Assembly: GCF_900148505.1 (NCBI RefSeq)
Contig: NZ_FRXO01000001.1
Coordinates: forward strand, 558,001 to 622,000
Direction: 5' to 3'
Source of the DNA: Pseudoxanthobacter soli DSM 19599
Lineage (GTDB): Bacteria > Pseudomonadota > Alphaproteobacteria > Rhizobiales > Segnochrobactraceae
Length of the DNA: 64,000 nucleotides
Shown: piece after piece, positions 56,811 through 64,000 of the stretch
Position numbering within the stretch: the first letter of the stretch is position 1
Layout: the number at the start of each line of letters is the position of its first letter
Made by a program: the position numbers and the translations under genes
The notes under the pieces: generated by a model
What the model was told of the DNA's origin: nothing
The model's database searches: none
Seen by the model: the letters and a program-made list of their open reading frames with translations, nothing else

Positions 56811-58214
56811 TCAGACCAGGCCGAACCACCAGGTCGAGAGGCCGAGGAAGGCCGAGAAGCCGACCATGTCGGTGATGGCGGTGAGCAGCACGCCGGATGC
56901 GACCGCAGGGTCGATTCCGGCGGCGTTGAGCCCGAGCGGGATGACCACGCCGACGAAGCCGGCGGTGAGCACGTTGGCGACGAGCGCGGCGGCGATGACG
57001 ACGCCGACCTCGTGGTTGGTGAACCAGAGCGAGGCGACCGCCCCGACGATCAGCGCCATGATGGCACCGTTGATGAGGGCGACCGTCATCTCGCGGCCGA
57101 GGACCTTCAGCGCGTTGCGGCGGCCGATCTCGCGGGTGGCGAGGGCGCGCACGGTGACAGTCATCGCCTGGGTGCCGGAATTGCCGCCGAGCGAGGCGAC
57201 GATCGGCATCAGCACCGCGAGCGCAACCATGTGGGCGATGGTGTCGTCGAAGATCGCGATCACCGAGGCCGACAGGAACGCTGTGAACATGTTGACGAAC
57301 AGCCACGGAAACCGGCTGCGGGCGGCATAGAACACGCTGTCGGACATTTCCTCGTCGCCGACGCCGGCGAGCGCGCGGATGTCCTCCTCCGCCTCCTGCT
57401 CGATCACGTCGACGATGTCGTCGATGGTGAGCACGCCGACGAGCCGGTCGCTATCGTCGACGACGGCGACGGAGATGAGGTTGTAGCGCTTGAAGAGCTG
57501 GGCGACGTCTTCCTGATCCTCGGTGGCGCGCACCGTGTACTGGTTCTCGCGCATCACGTCGGCGATGCGGGTGTTGCGGCCGGCGCGCAGCAGGCGATCC
57601 AGCGGAACGGTGCCGATGAGGTGGAAGATCGGGTCCACCACGAAGATCTCGTAGAAATCTTCCGGCAGGTTCTCGTCGTCGCGGATCTCGTCGATGGTCT
57701 GACCGACCGTCCAGAAGCCGGGCACGGCGACGAACTCGGTCTGCATCCGCCGGCCGGCGGATTCCTCCGGATAGTCGAGCGAGCGCACCAGCCGGACGCG
57801 GGCGGAGATCGGCAGGCGTTCCAGGATCGCCTGCTTCTCGTCCTCGTCGAGATCTTCGAGGATGTAGACGGCATCGTCGGATTCGAGCGCGCCGACGCCG
57901 CGCGCCGCGACCGCGGGAGACAGCGCCTTCAGGATCTGGAGGCGGATCGATTCGTCGACTTCGGTCAGCGTCGCGAAGTCGAAGCCCTCGCCCATCAGCC
58001 GGACATAGGCGACGCGCTCGTCCGGCGTCAGCGCCGCGAGAAGGTCGGCCACATCCGCTTCGTGGAGCTCGCCGGCGAGCATCGCGAGGCGAGCGGCATC
58101 GCCCTCCTCGAGCAGGATCTCGATGGCCGCGAGAAAAAGCGGATTCACCCCGCCGCCGGCATCGCGAAATGCCGGCAGGGCCTCCGTCGCGTGATCGGCG
58201 GTGGGTTCGGCCAT
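56811..58214 (-). CDS. mgtE: Magnesium transporter MgtE
   Basis: This 467-residue Mg2+ channel has an N-terminal helical MgtE_N domain (LAMLAGELHEADVADLLAAL and repeats). Paired CBS domains follow (IADVMRENQYTVRATEDQED, LVGVLTIDDIVDVIEQEAEE). The C-terminal membrane part has the pore signature PIVASLGGNSGTQAMTVTVR and helices such as ALINGAIMALIVGAVASLWF. Gating is by Mg2+ binding to the cytosolic domains. ATG 58214 is used; a GTG six bases upstream is possible. Confidence 0.93.
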   Translation of the reverse strand: MAEPTADHATEALPAFRDAGGGVNPLFLAAIEILLEEGDAARLAMLAGELHEADVADLLAALTPDERVAYVRLMGEGFDFATLTEVDESIRLQILKALSPAVAARGVGALESDDAVYILEDLDEDEKQAILERLPISARVRLVRSLDYPEESAGRRMQTEFVAVPGFWTVGQTIDEIRDDENLPEDFYEIFVVDPIFHLIGTVPLDRLLRAGRNTRIADVMRENQYTVRATEDQEDVAQLFKRYNLISVAVVDDSDRLVGVLTIDDIVDVIEQEAEEDIRALAGVGDEEMSDSVFYAARSRFPWLFVNMFTAFLSASVIAIFDDTIAHMVALAVLMPIVASLGGNSGTQAMTVTVRALATREIGRRNALKVLGREMTVALINGAIMALIVGAVASLWFTNHEVGVVIAAALVANVLTAGFVGVVIPLGLNAAGIDPAVASGVLLTAITDMVGFSAFLGLSTWWFGLV

Positions 58215-58782
58215 TCGCACTCATCCGCTGCCGGACGGGCAGCCATTGTCGGAGACGGTCGGGAAACGGACGCGCACCGGGCGCGCCGAACGGGGATCGG
58301 GAGACGGACGACGCCGGTCGCTTGCGCGAAGCGACGGCCCGCCGGCCACGGCACCACGGATATCGTGTCCGGCGGCCGGTGCAAGTGCCTGTTGAAAGCG
58401 ACAGCGTTTCGGCGCCCCGCCGACACGCGCCTGCAGGGCTGGTTTCGTCGGTCGCAGACGGGACGTTGACGCCCGCGAAGCAGGCGCGGGATAACCGGCT
58501 GGCGGGACGAACAAGCTGACGGCGGAGGCCGCAACCGCCGCGGGCCGGATAACAATCGCGAGAGCCTTTGGCGGATTTCCGCCGGAAAGCGCCCGCATCC
58601 AGCCGCGTTCCCGCCACGGGAAACCAAACCTTTACCGTGTTGGCGCCATGCTTGGCCCTCATCCCGAAGCCCGCTGCGGCAACCGTCCGGTGCAATCGCG
58701 CCGTGAATTCTCTCCACGGTGTCGCTACGATGACCGCGGGCGACGGGCATTGCGAGAGTTGGAACTGATCTGCGAGGCCAAA
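58215..58782. other. 568-base intergenic region between mgtE and the lytic transglycosylase
   Basis: I see no gene. A small hairpin GGCGGAtttCCGCC lies near 58570-58583. The region must carry the promoters of the two divergent genes. I do not recognise an M-box or other magnesium riboswitch in the mgtE leader. Confidence 0.5.
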
Positions 58783-60924
58783 ATGCAACCAGTCGAGACC
58801 GGGCGGGCAAAGTCCGAACGTGCCTTCGGGCGTAACCGCCTGAAGGCCGCAACGGCCATCGTGCTCGCCGGGCTGACTTCGCTGCCCGACGCGGCACTGG
58901 CCCTCAGCCCTACCATTTCCGGGGCCTCCATGCCCGCGGTCGGTCCGCAGGACTTCTCCGAGGGGCTACCTGCTGCAACGCCGGCCATCGCCTATGGTTC
59001 CGGGGACGTGGTGCAGGTCGCGGCGCCCTCCGGCGCGCTGGCGCAGGCGATCGCACTCGCCTCGTCCGGCAAGGGCCGCGAGGCCTATGCGCTGCGCAAC
59101 ACCATGTCCGATCCGATCGACCGGCTGATCATCGACTGGCTGCTGGTGCGCAACGGCGATTCGGTCATGACCTCGTCGATGATCACCGCCTTCGCCCGCG
59201 CCGCGCCGGGATGGCCGACGATGAAGCTGTTCCGTGCCCGCGCGGAACAGGCGCTGCAGCGCGAGAACCCGACGCCGCAGGAGGTGATCGACGTGTTCTC
59301 GGGCAACCAGCCCGAGACCGCCGACGGCGCGCGCCTGCTCGCCCGCTCGCTGCTTGCGACCGGTCAGGCGCAGGCCGCCGCCAAGGTCATCCGCCACGCC
59401 TGGGTCACCGACACCATGTCGGACGTGAACCAGAAGGCGATCATGACCGAGTTCGGCTCGATGCTGACGCCGGCGGACAACATGCGCCGCGCCGAGCTGC
59501 TGCTCTATGCGGAGAACGCCAAGCGCGCGCAGGCGCTCGACCCGATCCTGCCGGCGGCCGAACGCGCCTATGTCGACGCGCGCGCCGCGACCATCCGCGA
59601 GGCGCCGGACGCCGCGCGGCTGATGGCGGCGGTTCCGGCCTCGATGCGCAACCGGCCGGGCTACAAATATTCGATGATCCAGCTCTATCGCCGCGCCGGG
59701 CAATATTCCGACGCCGCGAAGCTGCTGCTGAGCGTTCCCAACGACCGCGCCGCCCAGATCGATCCCGGCGCGTGGTGGGACGAGCGCAAGATGGTCTCGC
59801 GCAAGCTGCTCGACCAGGGCGACTACAAGCTCGCCTACCAGATCGTCGCCGACTATGTGCCGGACGGCAACGCCGACGACCTCGACGCCGAGTTCCACGC
59901 CGGCTGGTACGCGCTGCGCTTCCTCAACAATCCCAACCTCGCGGTGAAGCACTTCACCCAGCTCGCGCGCTTCGCCAAGACGCCGATCAGCGTCTCGCGC
60001 GGGCAGTACTGGCTGGGCCGTGCCCAGGAGGCCCGCGGCGATCGCGGCGCGGCCGCCAACGCCTACCGCGCCGCCGCGGCCTACGGCATGACCTATTACG
60101 GCCAGCTCGCCCGCGCGCGCCTCGGCATCCATGCGCCGGGCGTCGGCGGCGTGCCGCAGCCGACCGGGGCCGACAAATCCGCCTTCAGCCGCAATTCGAT
60201 GGTGCAGGCGGTGCAGCGCATGGCGGCGGCCGGCGCCATCGACAAGACGCTGCCGTTCTTCACCGCGCTCGGCGAGACGCTGCCGACGCCAGGCCAGGTC
60301 ACGCTGCTCGCCGACCTCGCCGACAAGTACGGCAAGCACCACTTCGCGCTTTCGGTGGCCAAGACCGCGCAGAACCGCGGGCTTCCGGTCGGCGGCCTCG
60401 CCTTCCCCACGGCCGGCATTCCGCGCACCACGCAGGTGCCGGCGGACCTGGAGCGCCCGGTGGTCTACGCCATCGCGCGGCAGGAAAGCGTGTTCAATCC
60501 GGGTGCGGTCAGTCCGGCGGGCGCGCGCGGCCTGCTGCAGCTGATGCCCGCGACGGCGCAGCTTGTCGCCAAGCGCGCCGGCCTGCCCTATTCGCAGCCG
60601 CGCCTGACCAACGACCCCGCCTACAACGCTACGCTCGGCGCGTTCCACCTCGACGAGCTCGTCGGCAACTTCAACGGCTCGTACATCATGACGTTCGCGG
60701 CCTACAATGCCGGCCCGCGCCGCGTCAGCGAGTGGATCGCCAAATACGGCGACCCGCGCGATCCGCGCGTCGACGCCATCGACTGGGTGGAGCGGATTCC
60801 GTACACGGAAACCCGCAACTACGTGCAGCGCGTGATGGAGAACGTGCAGGTCTATCGCGAGCGGCTCGGCTCCGGCCAGCTCGCCATCGACCGCGACCTG
60901 AAGCGCGGCTCCAGCGGCGGCTGA
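58783..60924 (+). CDS. Soluble lytic murein transglycosylase (Slt70-like)
   Basis: This 713-residue periplasmic enzyme cleaves peptidoglycan glycan strands. A signal peptide lies in residues about 20-42 (ATAIVLAGLTSLPDAALA). A long superhelical alpha domain of about 500 residues with repeated helix pairs precedes the catalytic SLT domain. There the catalytic glutamate is in YAIARQESVFNPGAVSPAG, followed by GLLQLMPATA, TFAAYNAGPRRV and ETRNYVQRVMENV. ATG 58783 follows GAGG by seven bases. A good terminator-like hairpin follows. Confidence 0.92.
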   Translation: MQPVETGRAKSERAFGRNRLKAATAIVLAGLTSLPDAALALSPTISGASMPAVGPQDFSEGLPAATPAIAYGSGDVVQVAAPSGALAQAIALASSGKGREAYALRNTMSDPIDRLIIDWLLVRNGDSVMTSSMITAFARAAPGWPTMKLFRARAEQALQRENPTPQEVIDVFSGNQPETADGARLLARSLLATGQAQAAAKVIRHAWVTDTMSDVNQKAIMTEFGSMLTPADNMRRAELLLYAENAKRAQALDPILPAAERAYVDARAATIREAPDAARLMAAVPASMRNRPGYKYSMIQLYRRAGQYSDAAKLLLSVPNDRAAQIDPGAWWDERKMVSRKLLDQGDYKLAYQIVADYVPDGNADDLDAEFHAGWYALRFLNNPNLAVKHFTQLARFAKTPISVSRGQYWLGRAQEARGDRGAAANAYRAAAAYGMTYYGQLARARLGIHAPGVGGVPQPTGADKSAFSRNSMVQAVQRMAAAGAIDKTLPFFTALGETLPTPGQVTLLADLADKYGKHHFALSVAKTAQNRGLPVGGLAFPTAGIPRTTQVPADLERPVVYAIARQESVFNPGAVSPAGARGLLQLMPATAQLVAKRAGLPYSQPRLTNDPAYNATLGAFHLDELVGNFNGSYIMTFAAYNAGPRRVSEWIAKYGDPRDPRVDAIDWVERIPYTETRNYVQRVMENVQVYRERLGSGQLAIDRDLKRGSSGG

Positions 60925-60952
60925 ACGGCGCGCCGACCGGACCGGAATGCGA

Positions 60953-60990
60953 GACCGCGGGGCCTGCCGGCCTTCGCGGTCTTGCCGTTT
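60953..60990 (+). terminator. Terminator-like hairpin after the lytic transglycosylase
   Basis: GACCGCG (60953-60959) pairs with CGCGGTC (60975-60981), with an inner GGCC/GGCC stem. The tail CTTGCCGTTTT ends in a short T-run. It begins 29 bases after the stop codon. Confidence 0.65.
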
Positions 60991-61134
60991 TCACCCCGCC
61001 CGGGAGGCTTTCCGCGCGGACGGTCGAGTGGCGCGGAGAACACAGGGCGGGGTGAATTGCCTGCGCGGAGCGGACGATCACGCCGAATCTTGCCGCAAAG
61101 CGCGCGGAACGCCGCGAAAGCACGCCCCGCGACA

Positions 61135-61162
61135 TTGACTTTATTAAGATTATCCGTATTTT
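61135..61162 (+). promoter_or_regulatory. Candidate promoter of the DEAD-box helicase gene
   Basis: TTGACT (61135-61140), a 16-base spacer and TATTTT (61157-61162) form a sigma70-type promoter in an AT-rich island. It would give a leader of about 145 bases before the ATG at 61316, a length seen for cold-inducible RNA helicase mRNAs. The regulatory part is inference. Confidence 0.5.
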
Positions 61163-61315
61163 GCGCCGCACTGATCGATCGCAATGTGTGATCGACGGGG
61201 TCTTCGGCGATGGCTGCAGCCGCCGGCGCGGTGCCGTTCCAAGCGACGGTCGCTCCCTCCGACGATGGTGTCCGAACCCTCCGCCCGGCCCCTTAATCGA
61301 AGATCTATTGGATAG

Positions 61316-62962
61316 ATGAGTTTCGATTCTCTCGGCCTGAGCGACAAGGTCCTCGCCGCGGTGACCGCCGCAGGCTACCGTGAGCCCACCCCCATTCAGG
61401 CGGGAGCCATTCCGCATGTGCTCGAACGCCGGGACGTGCTCGGCATCGCGCAGACGGGCACGGGCAAGACCGCATCGTTCACCCTGCCGATGCTCACCCT
61501 GCTCGAGCATGGCCGCGCCCGGGCCCGGATGCCCCGCACGCTGATCCTCGAACCGACCCGTGAACTCGCGGCGCAGGTGGAGGAGAACTTCTCCCGCTAC
61601 GGCGTCAACCACAAGCTCACGGTCGCGCTGCTGATCGGCGGCGTCTCGTTCGACGAGCAGGACCGCAAGCTCGGCCGTGGCGCCGACGTGCTGATCGCGA
61701 CCCCGGGCCGCCTGCTCGACCACGTCGAGCGCGGCAAGCTGCTGCTGCAGGGCGTCGAGGTGCTCGTCATCGACGAGGCCGACCGGATGCTCGACATGGG
61801 CTTCATTCCGGATATCGAGCGCATCAGCAAGCTGATCCCGTTCACGCGCCAGACCCTGTTTTTTTCGGCGACCATGCCGCCGGAAATCCAGCGCCTCGCC
61901 GACAAGTTCCTGCAGAACCCGGTGAAGGTCGAAGTCAGCCGCGCCGCCTCGACCGCCGACACGGTGACGCAGCAGCTGATCTCCTCCGGCAGCGAGCCCC
62001 ACGAGAAGCGCTCGGTGCTGCGCCACCTCATCCGCAACGCGGAAAACCTGAAGAACGCCATCATCTTCTGCAACCGCAAGCGCGACGTGCAGACGGTGTT
62101 CCATTCGCTGCAGCGCCACGGCTTCTCCGTCGGCGCGCTGCACGGCGACATGGACCAGCACGCCCGCATGGCGATGCTCGACGGCTTCCGCAAGGGCAAC
62201 ATCACGCTCCTGGTCGCCAGTGACGTCGCCGCCCGCGGCCTCGACATTCCGGATGTCAGCCACGTCTTCAATTTCGACGTGCCGCATCACTCCGAAGACT
62301 ATGTGCACCGCATCGGCCGAACCGGCCGCGCCGGACGCAGCGGCGTCGCGGTCACCATCGTGACGCCGGCCGACAGCAAGCTGCTCACCGCCATCGAGAA
62401 GCTGATCGCCCGCGAAATCCCCTGGATCGAGTCTCCGGCGCCGCCGGCGGACGACGGCGAGGAGCCGCGCGCCGAGCGTCGCGGCCGCAGCCGCCGCGGT
62501 GCGAAAACGGCCAAGACCGCGGCCCCCGCGCCCGAGGCCGACGCCGAGGCGATTGACGCACCGGCGAAGCCGGCACGGGCGCCGCGGCCGAAGCGCGGCG
62601 AGAAGCGCGCTGCGAAGACCGCCGACGAGACTGCCGCCCCGCAGGCCCTGGCCCCGGCTCCGCGTGAGCAGGCTCCCCGCGAGCAGGCCGCACGGGACCA
62701 GGCGCCGCGTGAGCGTGCGCCCCGCGATCAGGCCCCTCGCGAGCAGTCCTCGCGCGAGCCGGTCCGTCAGGGTTCGTCGTCCAGCCGCGACCGGCAGCAC
62801 AACCGCCGCGACCGTCAGGACCGCGACGATCCGCCGGTGATCGGTCTCGGCGATCACGTTCCCGCCTTCCTCCTGCGCCCCGTGCGGCTGCCGAAGCCGT
62901 CGAAGGTGGAGGAAATGGAAGACGAGGAGACCTTCGAAGACGCCGAAATCGGCGGGAACTGA
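61316..62962 (+). CDS. DEAD-box RNA helicase, RhlE-like, with repetitive basic tail
   Basis: This 548-residue ATP-dependent RNA helicase has the Q motif PTPIQAGAIP, Walker A AQTGTGKTASF (about residue 46), PTRELAAQ, TPGRLLDH, the DEAD box VLVIDEADRMLDMGF, SATMPPE, VASDVAARGLDIPDV and HRIGRTGRAGR. The core ends near residue 375. The tail is rich in Ala, Arg, Pro and Lys and contains seven pentapeptide units of the APREQ type (residues 448-482). It ends in an acidic stretch, EEMEDEETFEDAEIGG. Basic tails of this kind usually bind RNA. The role is probably in rRNA maturation or cold adaptation. Confidence 0.92.
   Translation: MSFDSLGLSDKVLAAVTAAGYREPTPIQAGAIPHVLERRDVLGIAQTGTGKTASFTLPMLTLLEHGRARARMPRTLILEPTRELAAQVEENFSRYGVNHKLTVALLIGGVSFDEQDRKLGRGADVLIATPGRLLDHVERGKLLLQGVEVLVIDEADRMLDMGFIPDIERISKLIPFTRQTLFFSATMPPEIQRLADKFLQNPVKVEVSRAASTADTVTQQLISSGSEPHEKRSVLRHLIRNAENLKNAIIFCNRKRDVQTVFHSLQRHGFSVGALHGDMDQHARMAMLDGFRKGNITLLVASDVAARGLDIPDVSHVFNFDVPHHSEDYVHRIGRTGRAGRSGVAVTIVTPADSKLLTAIEKLIAREIPWIESPAPPADDGEEPRAERRGRSRRGAKTAKTAAPAPEADAEAIDAPAKPARAPRPKRGEKRAAKTADETAAPQALAPAPREQAPREQAARDQAPRERAPRDQAPREQSSREPVRQGSSSSRDRQHNRRDRQDRDDPPVIGLGDHVPAFLLRPVRLPKPSKVEEMEDEETFEDAEIGGN
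62657..62761 (+). repeat. Seven tandem 15-bp units inside the helicase gene
   Basis: The units encode APREQ, APREQ, AARDQ, APRER, APRDQ, APREQ and SSREP in frame. Nucleotide differences are mostly at third positions. Copy number in such tracts can vary between strains. Confidence 0.85.
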
Positions 62963-63054
62963 GCGTTCCGCGGCAGGATCCCGCGACAGGATCCCCGGCC
63001 GAAAAGGCGGAACCGACGGGAAGGCCCCTCGCCTTTCCGCCGGTTGGGACAGCG

Positions 63055-63255
63055 TCAAGACGTGCGCTTCTTCGGACGTCCGCGTCTTCTTGAGCTGCCG
63101 ACCTCTCCTTCAAAGTGACCGTGCGTGTCCTTGACGAGCCCGGTGCCGATGACGCGCATCACCGGCGTGGCGTCGTCCATCAGGATTCCGAGCTGGCGCC
63201 ACGCGGCCCGCAGCTCCGCATCATCGATCCGATATTCCAGGCTCACGCCCGCCAT
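63055..63255 (-). pseudogene. Remnant of a phage virion morphogenesis (tail completion) gene
   Basis: This is a 66-residue product starting MAGVSLEYRIDDAELRAAW and continuing with LGILMDDATPVMRVIGTGLV and KDTHGHFEGEV. It resembles the first 50 residues of Mu gpG / P2 S-like virion morphogenesis proteins, which normally continue with a conserved PdGxxW region. Here the similarity stops and is replaced by a basic tail (SSRRRGRPKKRTS). A strong GGAGG lies nine bases before the ATG at 63255. No other phage gene is adjacent. The match is by memory of the family, and a small unrelated protein cannot be ruled out. Confidence 0.55.
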
Positions 63256-63671
63256 GGATTTTATCCTCCGATCCGGCCTATCTTCAGTGGGCAGCGCCTG
63301 AGCCAAAGCGATCTTTGATCGCGTGTATCTCCGGGGTATCCCGCGAAGGGTTTACAACCTTCCAGGCGCTGCATTCCCACCGCACAAAAGTTGAGCATCT
63401 TTCAGCAGCCGCCTTGCGCGCCGCCGATTGAAACGCCTCCGCTTCGCGGGGGCGTTTTTCGTTGGCGCAGACGCTGCAAAGGTCGGGTGGCAGGAAAATG
63501 GACGGGGCGCGGGCGATCGCGCACCCTGACGGCGCGCTTGAAGGGGCGCCGTCGGGGGCGCGCGCGAGCCGGCGTCCGACGCGGCGCGATCCGTTACCGC
63601 CGGCGACGCCGCTGCGCCGATCGGGCCGGCGGCCACCGCATCGCGTCCGGGCTCAGCCGCCCGTGGGGGCG
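63256..63671. other. Intergenic region between the phage remnant and the YcaQ-family gene
   Basis: There is no recognisable gene in 416 bases. A strong terminator lies at 63432-63459. The segment near 63300-63420 is less GC-rich than its surroundings, which fits former mobile DNA, but I see no attachment-site repeat or integrase. Confidence 0.45.
63432..63459 (+). terminator. Strong rho-independent terminator
   Basis: AAACGCCTCCGC pairs with GCGGGGGCGTTT (one G-U pair) around TTC, followed by a T-run. No rightward gene lies immediately upstream, so either a short untranslated RNA ends here, or it is a leftover, or it ends leftward YcaQ-gene transcripts using the A-run side. Confidence 0.8.
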
Positions 63672-64000
63672 TCAGCCGATGGCTCGGGCGATCCCGGCTG
63701 CGAGGTCGCCCTCCGTGCCGCAGTCGATGCCGCCGAGGCCGAGCCACGCCGCGAGGGGCACCAGTTCGGCGGCGACGGCGGCGGCGATGGCCGCCGGATC
63801 GTCGCGCTTGCCCGTTCTCGCCTCGCCGTGCGCCGCGATCATCCTCAGCACGCCGGCCGCCCTGTCGGCCTTGAGATCGATTCGGCCGACGAGCCGGTCG
63901 CCGAACAGCACCGGCAGCACATAGTAGCCGTGGGTGCGCTTTTCCGCCGGCGTGTAGAACGCGAGCCGGTAATGGAAATCGAACAGCCGAAGCGTGCGGG
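63672..64000 (-). CDS. YcaQ-family winged-helix DNA glycosylase, C-terminal part (cut by window edge)
   Basis: The last 108 or so residues are inside the window. They include [40 protein letters not shown] and [18 protein letters not shown]. These match the C-terminus of the YcaQ/AlkX family (HTH_42, formerly DUF1006), enzymes that unhook interstrand DNA crosslinks. The N-terminal winged-helix repeats and the catalytic QxQ motif lie beyond 64000, so activity cannot be judged. Confidence 0.85.
   Translation of the reverse strand, partial: RTLRLFDFHYRLAFYTPAEKRTHGYYVLPVLFGDRLVGRIDLKADRAAGVLRMIAAHGEARTGKRDDPAAIAAAVAAELVPLAAWLGLGGIDCGTEGDLAAGIARAIG

Noticed and set aside
58215..58782. Possible magnesium riboswitch upstream of mgtE
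   Set aside because: I could not find M-box or other conserved riboswitch landmarks; only a small generic hairpin is present.

Overview
The window comes from the chromosome of a GC-rich alphaproteobacterium, most likely of the order Hyphomicrobiales (Rhizobiales). The evidence is an HmuQ/HmuD-type heme oxygenase with an Irr-like operator candidate, a RutR-type pyrimidine-degradation locus, groESL behind a CIRCE element, the TSUP/TIGR02186 and DUF6152/DUF6644 gene pairs, and dispersed palindromic repeats of a kind common in that order. Gene density is high, both strands are used, and most start sites have visible Shine-Dalgarno (SD) sequences. I see no insertion sequence, CRISPR array, rRNA or intact prophage.

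Layout. 0-5 kb: start of gltX (cut by the window edge), a TPP riboswitch with an SD-sequestering hairpin in front of thiM, a membrane GGDEF/EAL protein, and hmuQ. 5.4-13.4 kb: a minus-strand pyrimidine-catabolism operon (ABC transporter, dihydropyrimidinase, N-carbamoyl-beta-alanine amidohydrolase) divergent from a RutR-like TetR regulator that has a near-consensus RutR box in its own promoter. 13.5-16.1 kb: groES-groEL and tRNA-Lys. 16.3-24.2 kb: a YhaN/YhaO DNA-repair pair, an AIM24-family protein, guanine deaminase and a YdfG-like reductase. 24.3-32.1 kb: an OmpV-type porin, an HdeD-like protein, a MOSC protein, a Tam methyltransferase, EttA and a second GGDEF/EAL protein. 32.4-36 kb: etfBA, a GNAT acetyltransferase and a glycosyltransferase.

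36.2-40.3 kb: a sulfate ABC transporter (sbp, cysT, cysW) that contains a DUF6152/DUF6644 pair and has no cysA in the window. 40.6-45.9 kb: dxs, then the Lhr-like helicase and PdeM nuclease of the ligase-associated DNA-repair system, without the ligase or exonuclease. 46-49.7 kb: an S41 peptidase, TIGR02186 plus a TSUP permease, and tRNA-Leu. 49.9-54.8 kb: a bestrophin-like protein, dapA, smpB and a chemoreceptor. 54.9-64 kb: a PfkB kinase, a pseudouridine synthase, MgtE, a Slt-type lytic transglycosylase, a DEAD-box helicase with C-terminal pentapeptide repeats, a phage-gene remnant, and the 3' end of a YcaQ-family gene.

Most of the window is core metabolism and maintenance; I found no clear new multi-gene system. 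The most unusual observations are: (1) yhaO is intact but has no ATG, GTG or TTG start, and appears to begin at an ATC codon behind a good SD; (2) the TIGR02186 gene begins with three 18-bp repeats that each carry an in-frame ATG; (3) a RutR-like box and an Irr-like box lie in the expected promoters; (4) a repeat family has at least four copies, one of which supplies the stop codon of pdeM; (5) the sulfate transporter operon is rearranged.
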